Part shown: one piece after another, positions 18,492 to 27,394 of the stretch
Numbering within the stretch: the first letter of the stretch is position 1
Layout of the letters: each line of letters opens with the position of its first letter
Assembly: GCA_022510545.1 (NCBI GenBank)
Contig: JAFLTG010000007.1
Location: forward strand, 1 to 59,140
Reading direction: 5' to 3'
Length of the DNA stretch: 59,140 bases
Source of the DNA: Lachnospiraceae bacterium
Lineage (GTDB): Bacteria > Bacillota > Clostridia > Lachnospirales > Lachnospiraceae
Notes under the pieces: generated by a model
Database searches by the model: none
Told to the model about the DNA's origin: nothing
The model's input: the letters and a program-made list of their open reading frames with translations, nothing else
Translations under genes and position numbers: made by a program

Positions 18492-19508
18492 TTACTCCGG
18501 TTTCCACTCAGTAGCAAGCTTCTCATATTCATCAGCCTGCTCTTTATTTCCCATAGACCTATAACACTCTGCAAGACCTCTAAGCGGAATATCCCCGCTG
18601 CTATGTATATTAAGTATACACTCCGTTTCATACGCAGCATTATAAAACCAGACTGCCGCTTCGTCAAAATCCTTACGCTCCAAAAAATACTGTCCCAGTT
18701 CACAGCAGATTTCAGCACAGCCGTCACAGGCCACCACTTTGAGCGCATACTTTAAAAATTTAGCCAAATCTCCATTAAGCCTTGCCGCCCTTGCCGCAAC
18801 ACAGGCCGCCTCCTTGATTTCATCCATACTTCTTTCAGTATCCTGACAAGAGCCTTCAAAAAACTCAGCTGCATTAAGAAAATCTTTATCTTCTCCCGAT
18901 ACAAAAAGCTCCTTGGCATAAATATTGTGCAGCCGCTTTGAAATCGGCTCTCCGGAAGACGTAATTCTTGCAAAAGCCGCTAAATCCCTGTCCTTATGAT
19001 TGTTTTCCGGCATATGCGTAATTATGACATCACTGTCATAAATTACCGGTTTCATTATAACCTGCTCATGAATAGGCTCCGCCCAGGTAAAAGTCCTAAG
19101 TCTTTTATAAAGCTTGGGGCGCAGCTCCTTATCAAAATTGTAAATTGTTCCGAAACTTAACTGATTGCCATAATACATCTGAACAATGTCAATCTCCGGA
19201 AGCAATGTTTTCTTAAGCTCCATAAAGGCTTTCCGGTTCTCTTCGTCAAGTACCTCATCCGCATCGGCTGAGTAGATATACTCCATACCGGCCTTACTAA
19301 AAGCAAAGTTCCTTGCCGCAGCAAAATCGTTTATCCATTCAAAATCATAGATTTTATCCGTATAACGTGCGGCAATTTCCTTTGTCTTATCGGTAGAGCC
19401 CGTATCCACTATTATGATCTCATCCATCAGGTCCGCAACACTGTCAAGACATCTTGCAAGCAGTTTTTCTTCATTTTTTACAATCATACAAAGGCTAATA
19501 GTAATCAT
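18492..19508 (-). CDS. Family 2 glycosyltransferase with TPR tail
   Basis: 338 residues from ATG at 19508 (GGGAG 8 bases upstream; the ORF extends to a GTG at 19523). The N-terminal GT-A fold has ISLCMIVKNEEKLLARCLDS, IIVDTGSTDKT and the metal-binding DAD of YSADADEVLDE. A segment like GAR.. R.hEqv (AEPIHEQVI) follows, and the last 130 residues form helical TPR-like repeats. Proteins of this shape include SunS-type peptide glycosyltransferases and many of unknown acceptor. No precursor peptide gene is visible next to it. Confidence 0.85.
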   Translation of the reverse strand: MITISLCMIVKNEEKLLARCLDSVADLMDEIIIVDTGSTDKTKEIAARYTDKIYDFEWINDFAAARNFAFSKAGMEYIYSADADEVLDEENRKAFMELKKTLLPEIDIVQMYYGNQLSFGTIYNFDKELRPKLYKRLRTFTWAEPIHEQVIMKPVIYDSDVIITHMPENNHKDRDLAAFARITSSGEPISKRLHNIYAKELFVSGEDKDFLNAAEFFEGSCQDTERSMDEIKEAACVAARAARLNGDLAKFLKYALKVVACDGCAEICCELGQYFLERKDFDEAAVWFYNAAYETECILNIHSSGDIPLRGLAECYRSMGNKEQADEYEKLATEWKPE

Positions 19509-19565
19509 AGGATTGTCTCCCACAAAATATACTGCATATTTCTTTATAAAAGCATACCGGTTTAA

Positions 19566-19916
19566 TTAATAAGGAATCTCCGTCTTCATAGGCTCTAAAT
19601 CCACAACCACATGCCGTCTGTCTCCATCCGCATAAACAAACATATCCCGATAACGGTTTTTCATACAGAAAGCCCGGCTTGGGCATATTCTGTAAAGCGT
19701 AGTATGTGACAGATCCACCATACGCTCCCCAAGCCGGATTGCAAAATCTTTCCCCTCTCTGCGAAGTGCCGCATTACCCAGATAACAATATCTTTTCCCA
19801 TTCCAGTTATAGATCCGTGCCATGCGGTAGATTCTAAAATAAAGCATAAATGCAATCAATGCAATTACTATTACAAACAATGCTGCTACAGTAACCAGTA
19901 AAATTCCATCTTCCAT
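19566..19916 (-). CDS. Small single-pass membrane protein
   Basis: 116 residues with one N-terminal membrane helix (about 5-28), then a basic cytoplasmic-type domain (RIYRMARIYNWNGKRYCYLG). AAAGGA lies upstream of ATG. No family recognised. It is placed between the glycosyltransferase and hydA with short gaps, so it may be co-transcribed with either. Confidence 0.6.
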   Translation of the reverse strand: MEDGILLVTVAALFVIVIALIAFMLYFRIYRMARIYNWNGKRYCYLGNAALRREGKDFAIRLGERMVDLSHTTLYRICPSRAFCMKNRYRDMFVYADGDRRHVVVDLEPMKTEIPY

Positions 19917-19943
19917 ATACTGTTTCCTTTCAACACCCGGAAC

Positions 19944-21674
19944 CTATTTGACGGTATGTTCCGTATGCAGCAACATATGTGATTTATGCGACAACGGCTC
20001 TTCGAAAAATTCGTTGTACATATCTATTATATCCTGATTTTCGTGTGAAAAACGGATATTGGCATTTTCATCCAGATAATAGAGGTTTTTACCGCGCTCA
20101 AACGCCAGTTCCTCTCCGTCATGGATAGGCTGTCCGCCACCGCCTACACAACCTCCGGGACAGGCCATTACTTCCACGAAGTCATAATGTACCTCTCCAC
20201 GTTCAATCTTATTAAGCAATGCCCTTGTATTACCAAGACCGCTGACTACGGCAGTCCTTACTTTAATGTCATCGATTGAAAATTCAGCCTCTGCCACACC
20301 GTCATTAGCTCCGAATGCGGGACTTCTGACTGCTTTAAAAGCGTCTGCCGGCGGATTTTCTTTTTTCACAAGATAATATGCCGAACGAAGCGCCGCCTCC
20401 ATAACACCTCCGGTTACACCAAATATCACTCCGGCGCCGGAACCCTGCTGCATCGGACGGTCGCTCTCTATATCCTGAAGAGTTTCGGGACTGATATGTG
20501 CTGAGCGGATCATTTTTACAAGCTCTCTGGTTGTGATAACCGCATCAATATCATGACCTGCATATTCTTCATAGAACAATTCCATTTCACGCTCGCCTTT
20601 CTTGGAAACACAAGGCATAACCGAAACCGTGTAAATCTGCTTGGGAGACACATCAAGCTTCTTCGCAAAATAAGTCTTCATAACGGCTCCAAACATCTGC
20701 TGAGGTGACTTAGCGGTTGAAAGCTGTTTCACCATATGAGGATATTGGGATTTTATGAATCTCACCCAGCCCGGACAGCATGACGTGAACATTGGACGTT
20801 CCTTTAACTCGCCTGCGGTAAAACGCTTGATGAACTCATTACCCTCTTCCATAATTGTAAGGTCGGCGGAAAATGTTGTATCAAATACATAGTCTACACC
20901 CATACGCTTCAGGGCATCCAGGATTTTTCCAATAGTTGCCTCTTCCGGCTTAAGACCAAGCTCTTCTCCCCAAGCTGCACGCACTGCAGGCGCAACTTGC
21001 GCAACAACTATCTTATCCTTGTTGGCAATTGCATCCCATACCTTTTCTGTATCGTTGCGCTCTCTAAGCGCACCTACCGGGCAATGGGTAATACACTGTC
21101 CACAGAGTGAGCAGGCTGATTCCTCAATGGTCTTATGTTCTGAAACATTGACTGTAGTGCGGGAGCCTGTTCCTTCTACATCCCAGATATTCAGTCCCTG
21201 TACTTTATCACATATCTGCACGCAGCGCATACATTTAATACATTTAGCCGAATCACGGATAAGCGGGAAATCCTTGTTCCACGACTGTCGTTCAATCTCC
21301 TTCTTAAATGGAATGTCTAATATATTCAAATCATTTGCCACACTCTGAAGGCTGCAGTTTCCGCTTCTGGAACAACATACACAATTACCGTCATGCTGGG
21401 AAAGCAGAAGTTCAACAGTTGTCCTTCTGTGCTTGCGCACCTTAGGGCTGTTGGTATAGATTACCATTCCTTCTTCTGCCACATTATTACAGGATGTGAT
21501 CAGTTTTTCCTTGCCCTCTAATTCAACTACACAAACACGGCAGGCTGCTATTTCGTTGATATCTTTTAAATAACATAATTTAGGAATCGGAATCCCGTTT
21601 TGTGCGGCAGCCTCCATAATAGTAGTATTTTCCGATACGGAAATCTTTTTATTATCAATCGTAATATTTACCAT
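19944..21674 (-). CDS. hydA: [FeFe] hydrogenase catalytic subunit
   Basis: 576 residues. From the N-terminus: a 2Fe-2S domain (Cys in CYLKDINEIAACRVCVVE), a His-ligated 4Fe-4S site (HDGNCVCCSRSGNC), two ferredoxin-type 4Fe-4S clusters (CIKCMRCVQIC; CSLCGQCITHC), then the H-cluster domain with all three signatures: TSCCPGW, MPCVSKKGE and MACPGGCVGGGGQ. It reduces protons or oxidises hydrogen in the cytoplasm. The NuoG-like N-terminus is that of hydrogenases that work with NAD(P)-linked partners, and the gene overlaps such a partner by 7 bases. Maturases are not in the window. Confidence 0.96.
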   Translation of the reverse strand: MVNITIDNKKISVSENTTIMEAAAQNGIPIPKLCYLKDINEIAACRVCVVELEGKEKLITSCNNVAEEGMVIYTNSPKVRKHRRTTVELLLSQHDGNCVCCSRSGNCSLQSVANDLNILDIPFKKEIERQSWNKDFPLIRDSAKCIKCMRCVQICDKVQGLNIWDVEGTGSRTTVNVSEHKTIEESACSLCGQCITHCPVGALRERNDTEKVWDAIANKDKIVVAQVAPAVRAAWGEELGLKPEEATIGKILDALKRMGVDYVFDTTFSADLTIMEEGNEFIKRFTAGELKERPMFTSCCPGWVRFIKSQYPHMVKQLSTAKSPQQMFGAVMKTYFAKKLDVSPKQIYTVSVMPCVSKKGEREMELFYEEYAGHDIDAVITTRELVKMIRSAHISPETLQDIESDRPMQQGSGAGVIFGVTGGVMEAALRSAYYLVKKENPPADAFKAVRSPAFGANDGVAEAEFSIDDIKVRTAVVSGLGNTRALLNKIERGEVHYDFVEVMACPGGCVGGGGQPIHDGEELAFERGKNLYYLDENANIRFSHENQDIIDMYNEFFEEPLSHKSHMLLHTEHTVK

Positions 21675-23500
21675 AATGTCTCTCTGCCTCCTTTAAATAT
21701 TCCAAATCCGAAATGGTCGCAGCGCAGACACCTTCCGGCCTCCTGCTTTGCTTCTTTTTCAGTCATGCAGTTTTCAACGCCCTCAAAATCGCATACTCTT
21801 ACGCAGGCTTCACGCTCGGTAAGGTTCACCCTTCCACAAGGAATCGGATCGTCCAAATGCGCCTTGGGGATTTCAACATCACATGATATTTCATGACGAT
21901 ATCCCAGGTATTCATCGATGTTTGCAGCTACAACCTTAGCCGCAGCAATTGCTTTTATTACGGAAGCCGGCCCGCTTGCGCAGTCGCCTCCTGCAAATAC
22001 ACCGGGCATATTGGCAATTGCGCCTGTACTCGATGCAACAATCTTTCCTCTAGATACCTGAACTCCGGATTCTTCGAAATGACGAGTCTCAATATCCTGT
22101 CCGATGGCTACAACCAGTACATCACAAGGTATGTATATATTTTCTTCTCCTGTAGGTTTAACGCTTGCACGGCCATCACGGATTTCACTTATCATCTGTG
22201 GTGTCACATAGATTCCTTTTACATGGTTATTCTCGTCTACATCTATTGATGCCGGAGCTTTTAAGGTCTGAACTTCAATACCCTCGGCAACGGCGCCTTC
22301 AATCTCAGCCGGAAGAGCCGTCATATCGTCAACTCTTCTACGATATACAATACTTACTTTCTTGGCTCCGAGACGTTTAGCGGTACGTACGGCATCCATA
22401 GAAACATTACCGCCGCCGATTACCGCAACTTCTTTGCCTGATAAATCCATGATTTCATTTTTACCCACATTTCTAAGGAATTGAACTGCCGATAAGATGC
22501 CATCTGCATCCTCTCCCTCCAGTCCAAGCTTCTTGTCAGTGCTTGCACCAATGGTAATAAGAACTGCGTCATACTCTTCTCTAAGCGTCTTAATATCAAT
22601 ATCCTGACCTATCTTAAGACCATGTTTTACTTCAACTCCGGTCTTTAAGATATTTTTAATATCATCATCCAGTCTGTTCTTAGGCAGACGGTAATTGGGA
22701 ATTCCATATCTAAGCATACCACCAAGCTCCGGAAGCATCTCAAATACGGTAGTCTGATGTCCCATCAGCTGAAGATAATATGCTGCGCTAAGTCCTCCCG
22801 GTCCGCCTCCGAGTACCGCAATCTTCTTTCCGGTAGATGGTGCGCACTTCGGCGGCTCCACTTCTCCTGCGAAATCAGCCGCAACTCGTTTGAGACCTCT
22901 TATATTAATGGCATCATCCACCATATTCCTTCTACATCTTGCTTCACAGGGATGCTCACAGATAAAACCGCAGGTAGTCGGGAAGGGATTATCTTTTCTG
23001 ATAAGACGGATTGCGTCCGCATATCTACCCTCTCTTACAAGCGCTATATAGCCCGGAATATCCACCTGTGCCGGACACATAGACATGCATGGTACAGGAT
23101 TACTATATGTACAGGTACAACGTCCGTTTCTGATGTGTTCCTCATAGTCATCCCGATATCCTATAAGCCCCTTGTACACCATATGTGCCGCTTCATAGCC
23201 TATGGCACAGTCTGCCGATTCCATAATTGAAAGGGCAGTCTCTTCCATAACATCAAGCGTTTCCATAGTTGCATTGCCATCCAGAACATCCTCGATACAG
23301 TGACCAAGCTGACCCAGACCTATACGACATGGAACACATTTTCCACAGGTCTGCGCATGGCACAATTCCAAAAATGCTCTTGACATATCCACCGGACATA
23401 AGCCCGGAGGACTTGATTCAATTCTTCGCTCCAAATCCTTATATAGTCCTTCCATGACTATTCTGGTTCTATTGGGCGAAATGATTTCCAGTCTGCTCAT
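21668..23500 (-). CDS. NuoF C-terminal / GltD-like flavoprotein, hydrogenase partner
   Basis: 610 residues, a domain fusion. Residues about 35-115 match the 4Fe-4S end of NuoF/HydB (CGKCVPCRIGLGQL), without the NuoF FMN/NADH domain. Next is a DPD/GltD-type double cluster domain (CMSMCPAQVDIPGY, CGFICEHPCEARCRR). Then comes a two-nucleotide pyridine dinucleotide oxidoreductase with VLGGGPGGLSAAYYL and VIGGGNVSMDAV, and a Cys-rich tail (CVRVCDFEGVENC, CLRC). It probably passes electrons between NAD(P)H and hydA through FAD. Whether the cofactor is NADH or NADPH, and whether bifurcation occurs, cannot be read from sequence. Confidence 0.85.
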   Translation of the reverse strand: MSRLEIISPNRTRIVMEGLYKDLERRIESSPPGLCPVDMSRAFLELCHAQTCGKCVPCRIGLGQLGHCIEDVLDGNATMETLDVMEETALSIMESADCAIGYEAAHMVYKGLIGYRDDYEEHIRNGRCTCTYSNPVPCMSMCPAQVDIPGYIALVREGRYADAIRLIRKDNPFPTTCGFICEHPCEARCRRNMVDDAINIRGLKRVAADFAGEVEPPKCAPSTGKKIAVLGGGPGGLSAAYYLQLMGHQTTVFEMLPELGGMLRYGIPNYRLPKNRLDDDIKNILKTGVEVKHGLKIGQDIDIKTLREEYDAVLITIGASTDKKLGLEGEDADGILSAVQFLRNVGKNEIMDLSGKEVAVIGGGNVSMDAVRTAKRLGAKKVSIVYRRRVDDMTALPAEIEGAVAEGIEVQTLKAPASIDVDENNHVKGIYVTPQMISEIRDGRASVKPTGEENIYIPCDVLVVAIGQDIETRHFEESGVQVSRGKIVASSTGAIANMPGVFAGGDCASGPASVIKAIAAAKVVAANIDEYLGYRHEISCDVEIPKAHLDDPIPCGRVNLTEREACVRVCDFEGVENCMTEKEAKQEAGRCLRCDHFGFGIFKGGRETLW

Positions 23501-23548
23501 AATATACCCCCATATTTATATAATTTTTGCATATAAAAGCTTTCCAGC

Positions 23549-25429
23549 TTATAGCTCACCAAAATAAAATTTTTCGCGTACTCCGCCGGTATATTCCCAT
23601 ATCACATTAAGGAATCTCTCGTCATATCTTTCGAACTTGTTCTCTCCAACACCGCTTACTTTAAGCATTTCTCCCTTGTCCAAGGGAGATTTGACACACA
23701 TATCCACCAGTGTCTTATCTGAAAATATGATATATGGCGGCATACCTTCCTCTCTGGCTATTGATGTACGTAACTCCCTAAGCTGTTCAAACAGCTCTAA
23801 GCCCCTTGAATTTAATGTATCCGAACGACGCGCCTTGGTCGAAGCTTTCTTTGATTTGCTTGTCTCCTTTTCTGCATCAGACGATTTCTTAGGTTTTTTA
23901 AATATGACACGTGTGTCACCTTGTGCTATTTCATCCGCTTTTCTTGTTACTTTTAAAAGCGCATACTTATCTCTTGTCTGTACCAAGAACTCCTGGAGCA
24001 GCATAATGTTTATGATCTGCTTAATTTCCACTTCATTCATATCTTTCAGGCTGCCATAAGAGCGATATTCAAATACACCGTATTCCCGAAGCTTGGCACG
24101 GTTGTCCCCCGCAAGCATTCCTGCAATAACATTGATGCCGTATCTCTGTCTAACTTCCAATATGCAGTCTATGATTCTTAAAGCCGCCTCCGTAACATCT
24201 TCCTCTTCAAATTCCCTGAGACAGTTAAGACAGTTTTCACAATATGAATTTCCTTTTTCACCAAAATATTTAAGAATATATTCCCTGAGGCAGTTCGTTG
24301 TCATACAGTAATAAGTCATGGCCTTTAGCCGTTCCTCATCCCGTTCACGTATGGCATCCATCTCCTCCGGCGTATATTCGGTCCTCTGTTCTTTATTATC
24401 TAACAAAAAGCGATTAATTACAACATCTTGCGAAGAATATAATAAAATACATTCCGCACGCTCACCGTCACGTCCGGCACGCCCCGCCTCCTGATAGTAA
24501 TTTTCCATGCTCTGCGGCATATTGTAGTGAACCACATACCTGACATTGGATTTATCTATGCCCATACCGAATGCATTCGTGGCGATCATCACCGGCGCTT
24601 TGTCATAAATAAAATCCTCCTGATTTTGCCTTCGCTCCTCGCTTGTAAGCCCTGCATGATACTTTGTTACCGGAATGTTTTCCGAGCAGAGCTTGTCATA
24701 AAGAGTGTCCACGTTCTTTCTTGTGGCACAATAGATAATTCCGCTCTCTGTGCTATGTTTATTTATATAATTCATTACATATGCGTCTTTTTTCTTAGGA
24801 GTTTCAACTGCAAAATAGAGATTCTTCCTGTCAAAGCCTGTTATAAGTATGTAAGGATCTTTAAGACCCAGGACACATATGATATCTTCCTTGACATTTT
24901 CGGTAGCTGTTGCGGTAAAGGCTGTAATAACAGGCCTCTTACTCAGCTGCTTGATAAACTGAACGATTTTAAGATAACTTGGGCGGAAATCCTGTCCCCA
25001 TTGTGATATACAATGTGCTTCGTCTACAGTAACCATTGAAATCTCCACCTGCATGACAAAGTTCATAAACTCATAGGTTTCAAGACGTTCCGGTGCCACA
25101 TAAATAATTTTATACTGTCCGGCAGCCGCCAGCTTTAATGCTTTGGAAATTTGGGATTCACTTAAGGAACTGTTGATATAAGCGGCATGAATACCTGCTT
25201 GATTTAATGCCTGCACCTGATCCTTCATCAAAGATATCAGCGGTGAAATGACTAATGTAATACCCGGCATAAGAAGCGCCGGGACCTGATAACAAAGTGA
25301 CTTACCTGCTCCGGTAGGCATAATTCCCAGTACATCCCGATTGCTTAAGATATTGTCTATCAGGATTTCCTGACCTTCCCGAAAAGAGGTATAGCCAAAG
25401 TATTTCCCTAGTATATCGAATTTGTTCAT
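23549..25429 (-). CDS. recQ: RecQ-family DNA helicase
   Basis: 626 residues, an SF2 3'-5' helicase. The motifs are ordered: GAGKSLCYQVPALL (Walker A), DEAHCISQWGQDFRPSY (II plus aromatic-rich loop), TAFTATAT, GMGIDKSNVRYVVH and QEAGRAGRDG (VI). The RecQ zinc site (NCLREYILKYFGE, CENCLNC) and winged helix follow, then a Lys/Ser-rich linker and a C-terminal HRDC domain (about 545-620). Roles are replication-fork and recombination repair. It contains one recurring palindrome at 23905. Confidence 0.95.
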   Translation of the reverse strand: MNKFDILGKYFGYTSFREGQEILIDNILSNRDVLGIMPTGAGKSLCYQVPALLMPGITLVISPLISLMKDQVQALNQAGIHAAYINSSLSESQISKALKLAAAGQYKIIYVAPERLETYEFMNFVMQVEISMVTVDEAHCISQWGQDFRPSYLKIVQFIKQLSKRPVITAFTATATENVKEDIICVLGLKDPYILITGFDRKNLYFAVETPKKKDAYVMNYINKHSTESGIIYCATRKNVDTLYDKLCSENIPVTKYHAGLTSEERRQNQEDFIYDKAPVMIATNAFGMGIDKSNVRYVVHYNMPQSMENYYQEAGRAGRDGERAECILLYSSQDVVINRFLLDNKEQRTEYTPEEMDAIRERDEERLKAMTYYCMTTNCLREYILKYFGEKGNSYCENCLNCLREFEEEDVTEAALRIIDCILEVRQRYGINVIAGMLAGDNRAKLREYGVFEYRSYGSLKDMNEVEIKQIINIMLLQEFLVQTRDKYALLKVTRKADEIAQGDTRVIFKKPKKSSDAEKETSKSKKASTKARRSDTLNSRGLELFEQLRELRTSIAREEGMPPYIIFSDKTLVDMCVKSPLDKGEMLKVSGVGENKFERYDERFLNVIWEYTGGVREKFYFGEL

Positions 25430-25474
25430 ATATTCTTTTGATAAAGCCGGGCGGCCTGTTCCTCTCTTTGTGTA

Positions 25475-26287
25475 TTATTGCTTATTAAATAACTCATAAT
25501 AAAATATATACTGCTGCATTATCCCCTGATAACCCTTGTATCTATCATTGGGGAAGCCTTTCTGATAATGTTTGGTAAGAGCCTGATTGATATGAGTGTC
25601 AACCGGGAATGCTTCTAGATGATGTAAGGCAAACAAGCAGATACAGTCTGCTACTTTACCGCCTACACCATAGAGTTTAAGTAATTCTTCTCTGGCCTGA
25701 GGATATGGCATACTACGCAGAGCATCCAAACTCACATCGCCGGAAACTATACTTCCGGCAGTACGTACTACATACTTGCTGCGGTAGCCAAGATTGCATT
25801 CCATAAGTGCATCTTCTTCCAGGCCTGCCAGAGCTTCCGCTTCCGGAAAAGTATAGAAAACTTTACCCTGTGAAGTAGTTTGCTTTTCGCCGTAACGCTC
25901 ACAGATATTATTGATGCAGCGTCTTATTCTTGTTATATTATTCTGCTGGGAAATAAGGAAGGTGACTATCATCTCCCACAAATCCTGATTCAGGATACGG
26001 ATACCGGAACCGAAGGCGGCTGCATCAAGCAAATATGTATCTTCAGAATCAATATTTCCTATATAAGCAGCATAATCATTATCTAAATCAAAGTACTTTT
26101 TCCAGAAACCTTCAAATTCTGACTCATCACAGTAAAAAATGCATTGGTTTCCCTGCTGCTCTACTTCCAGATAACGATTTCCCGCAATTACGCTGTACAG
26201 ATTGTCATTTTCCTTCAACATCCTGAAACATTGACCGGATTCACAGATTTGTGTAAGATTGAAATTATCTTTAGTTATGTTAATCAT
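25475..26287 (-). CDS. ogg: 8-oxoguanine DNA glycosylase/lyase
   Basis: 270 residues, OGG1 type. The N-terminal OGG domain (about 1-100) is followed by the helix-hairpin-helix-GPD core LYGVGGKVADCICLF, with catalytic Lys211, and Asp230 in FPVDTHI. It excises oxidised guanine and nicks the abasic site. GGAGA precedes ATG. It follows recQ upstream, 45 bases apart on the same strand, making a small repair pair. Confidence 0.92.
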   Translation of the reverse strand: MINITKDNFNLTQICESGQCFRMLKENDNLYSVIAGNRYLEVEQQGNQCIFYCDESEFEGFWKKYFDLDNDYAAYIGNIDSEDTYLLDAAAFGSGIRILNQDLWEMIVTFLISQQNNITRIRRCINNICERYGEKQTTSQGKVFYTFPEAEALAGLEEDALMECNLGYRSKYVVRTAGSIVSGDVSLDALRSMPYPQAREELLKLYGVGGKVADCICLFALHHLEAFPVDTHINQALTKHYQKGFPNDRYKGYQGIMQQYIFYYELFNKQ

Positions 26288-26361
26288 TCTTGTCTCCTGA
26301 CATTCTGTACTGCAAAAAAGTTATATATGGTAATTATACCTCTTTTTGTACTATTTTACAA

Positions 26362-27354
26362 TCATGGCTGCCATCCATCTTTTCCCGCAAGAACATTCTC
26401 TTTGGAAAAAGCAAGGGCCTGCTCTTTATCCAGCTTCCGAACAAAATCAGCACGCTTTGAAAAATCTTCATTTACATCATCACTGTAAATCCCATAAAAA
26501 ATAGTTTCTCTTGCATCCTGTTTATTCCAGTCGTGGAACAATTCAGAGCGAATATGAGTGCCTAGATCACAATTGATAAATATCGTTTTTGCGTAATTTC
26601 TCCAAGGTCTGCCAAGATAAACGCTTCCCTGCGGGCATTCCCCTGAAATTATCCTGCACTCTGAAAATACATAACCAAATTCCTCTTCTTCAGGTGTTGA
26701 TGCCGCTGTGACATAGCCCTGTATCTTATCTTCAGAAAAACGTCGCAAAGATTCGATTGTGCAGTTTTCAAAATAGGCTGTTGCGCCGCCAAAGATAAAA
26801 TCAACATCCCCGCAGATATAGCAGTCTTTATAATACTGCCTGCCATGAGTTCTGGGGGCAAACTGCTTAGGTCCGATGAATCCGTCTTTTACGGCTTCCT
26901 TAGGTGGAAGCGGTGCTGTAAAAAGCGTATCCTGATGCCCTGTAATATTACAGGAATCAATGACAAGCCTGTCACCATCCGCATACAGGGCAATTGCCTG
27001 TCCATGCGTAACGGAATCGCCCGAAGCATTTTCTATGGTCAGATTCTTCAAGGTAACGTCATGCGCATCGATAAATGCAGTATAGGAGCGGAAAGTTCCA
27101 CGCTTCATTCCGTCTTCCATTATAAAATTGGCATAGTCATCGTATGTAATAACCGTATCCTTATTGCTTTCTCCGGTACCTTCAATACACAAAAAAGATC
27201 TGTCAATTGTGACTTTTTCACGATAAATTCCCGGAGCAACTAAAATAGTAACCGGAGTCCGGTTATCTTTAGGTATACTGTTAATCGCATCACTTATGGA
27301 TAAAAAAGCGTTTGAATCATTTTCATTTTTAGATACATATATTGTTTTATCCAT
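26362..27354 (-). CDS. Pectin methylesterase (CE8), apparently cytoplasmic
   Basis: 330 residues of right-handed beta-helix. CE8 motifs are present: GHQDTLF, the catalytic Asp in CGDVDFIFGG and the Arg in YLGRPWRNYAKT. It removes methyl groups from pectin galacturonate. There is no signal peptide; the protein begins directly at the fold (MDKTIYVSKNE), so it should act on imported oligogalacturonides, as reported for a few gut bacteria. AAGGAAAG precedes ATG. It lies 40 bases after the acyl gene set, but no functional tie is evident. Confidence 0.92.
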   Translation of the reverse strand: MDKTIYVSKNENDSNAFLSISDAINSIPKDNRTPVTILVAPGIYREKVTIDRSFLCIEGTGESNKDTVITYDDYANFIMEDGMKRGTFRSYTAFIDAHDVTLKNLTIENASGDSVTHGQAIALYADGDRLVIDSCNITGHQDTLFTAPLPPKEAVKDGFIGPKQFAPRTHGRQYYKDCYICGDVDFIFGGATAYFENCTIESLRRFSEDKIQGYVTAASTPEEEEFGYVFSECRIISGECPQGSVYLGRPWRNYAKTIFINCDLGTHIRSELFHDWNKQDARETIFYGIYSDDVNEDFSKRADFVRKLDKEQALAFSKENVLAGKDGWQP

Positions 27355-27394
27355 ATTATTTCTTTCCTTAAAACATTTAAATTTAACTGTACTG

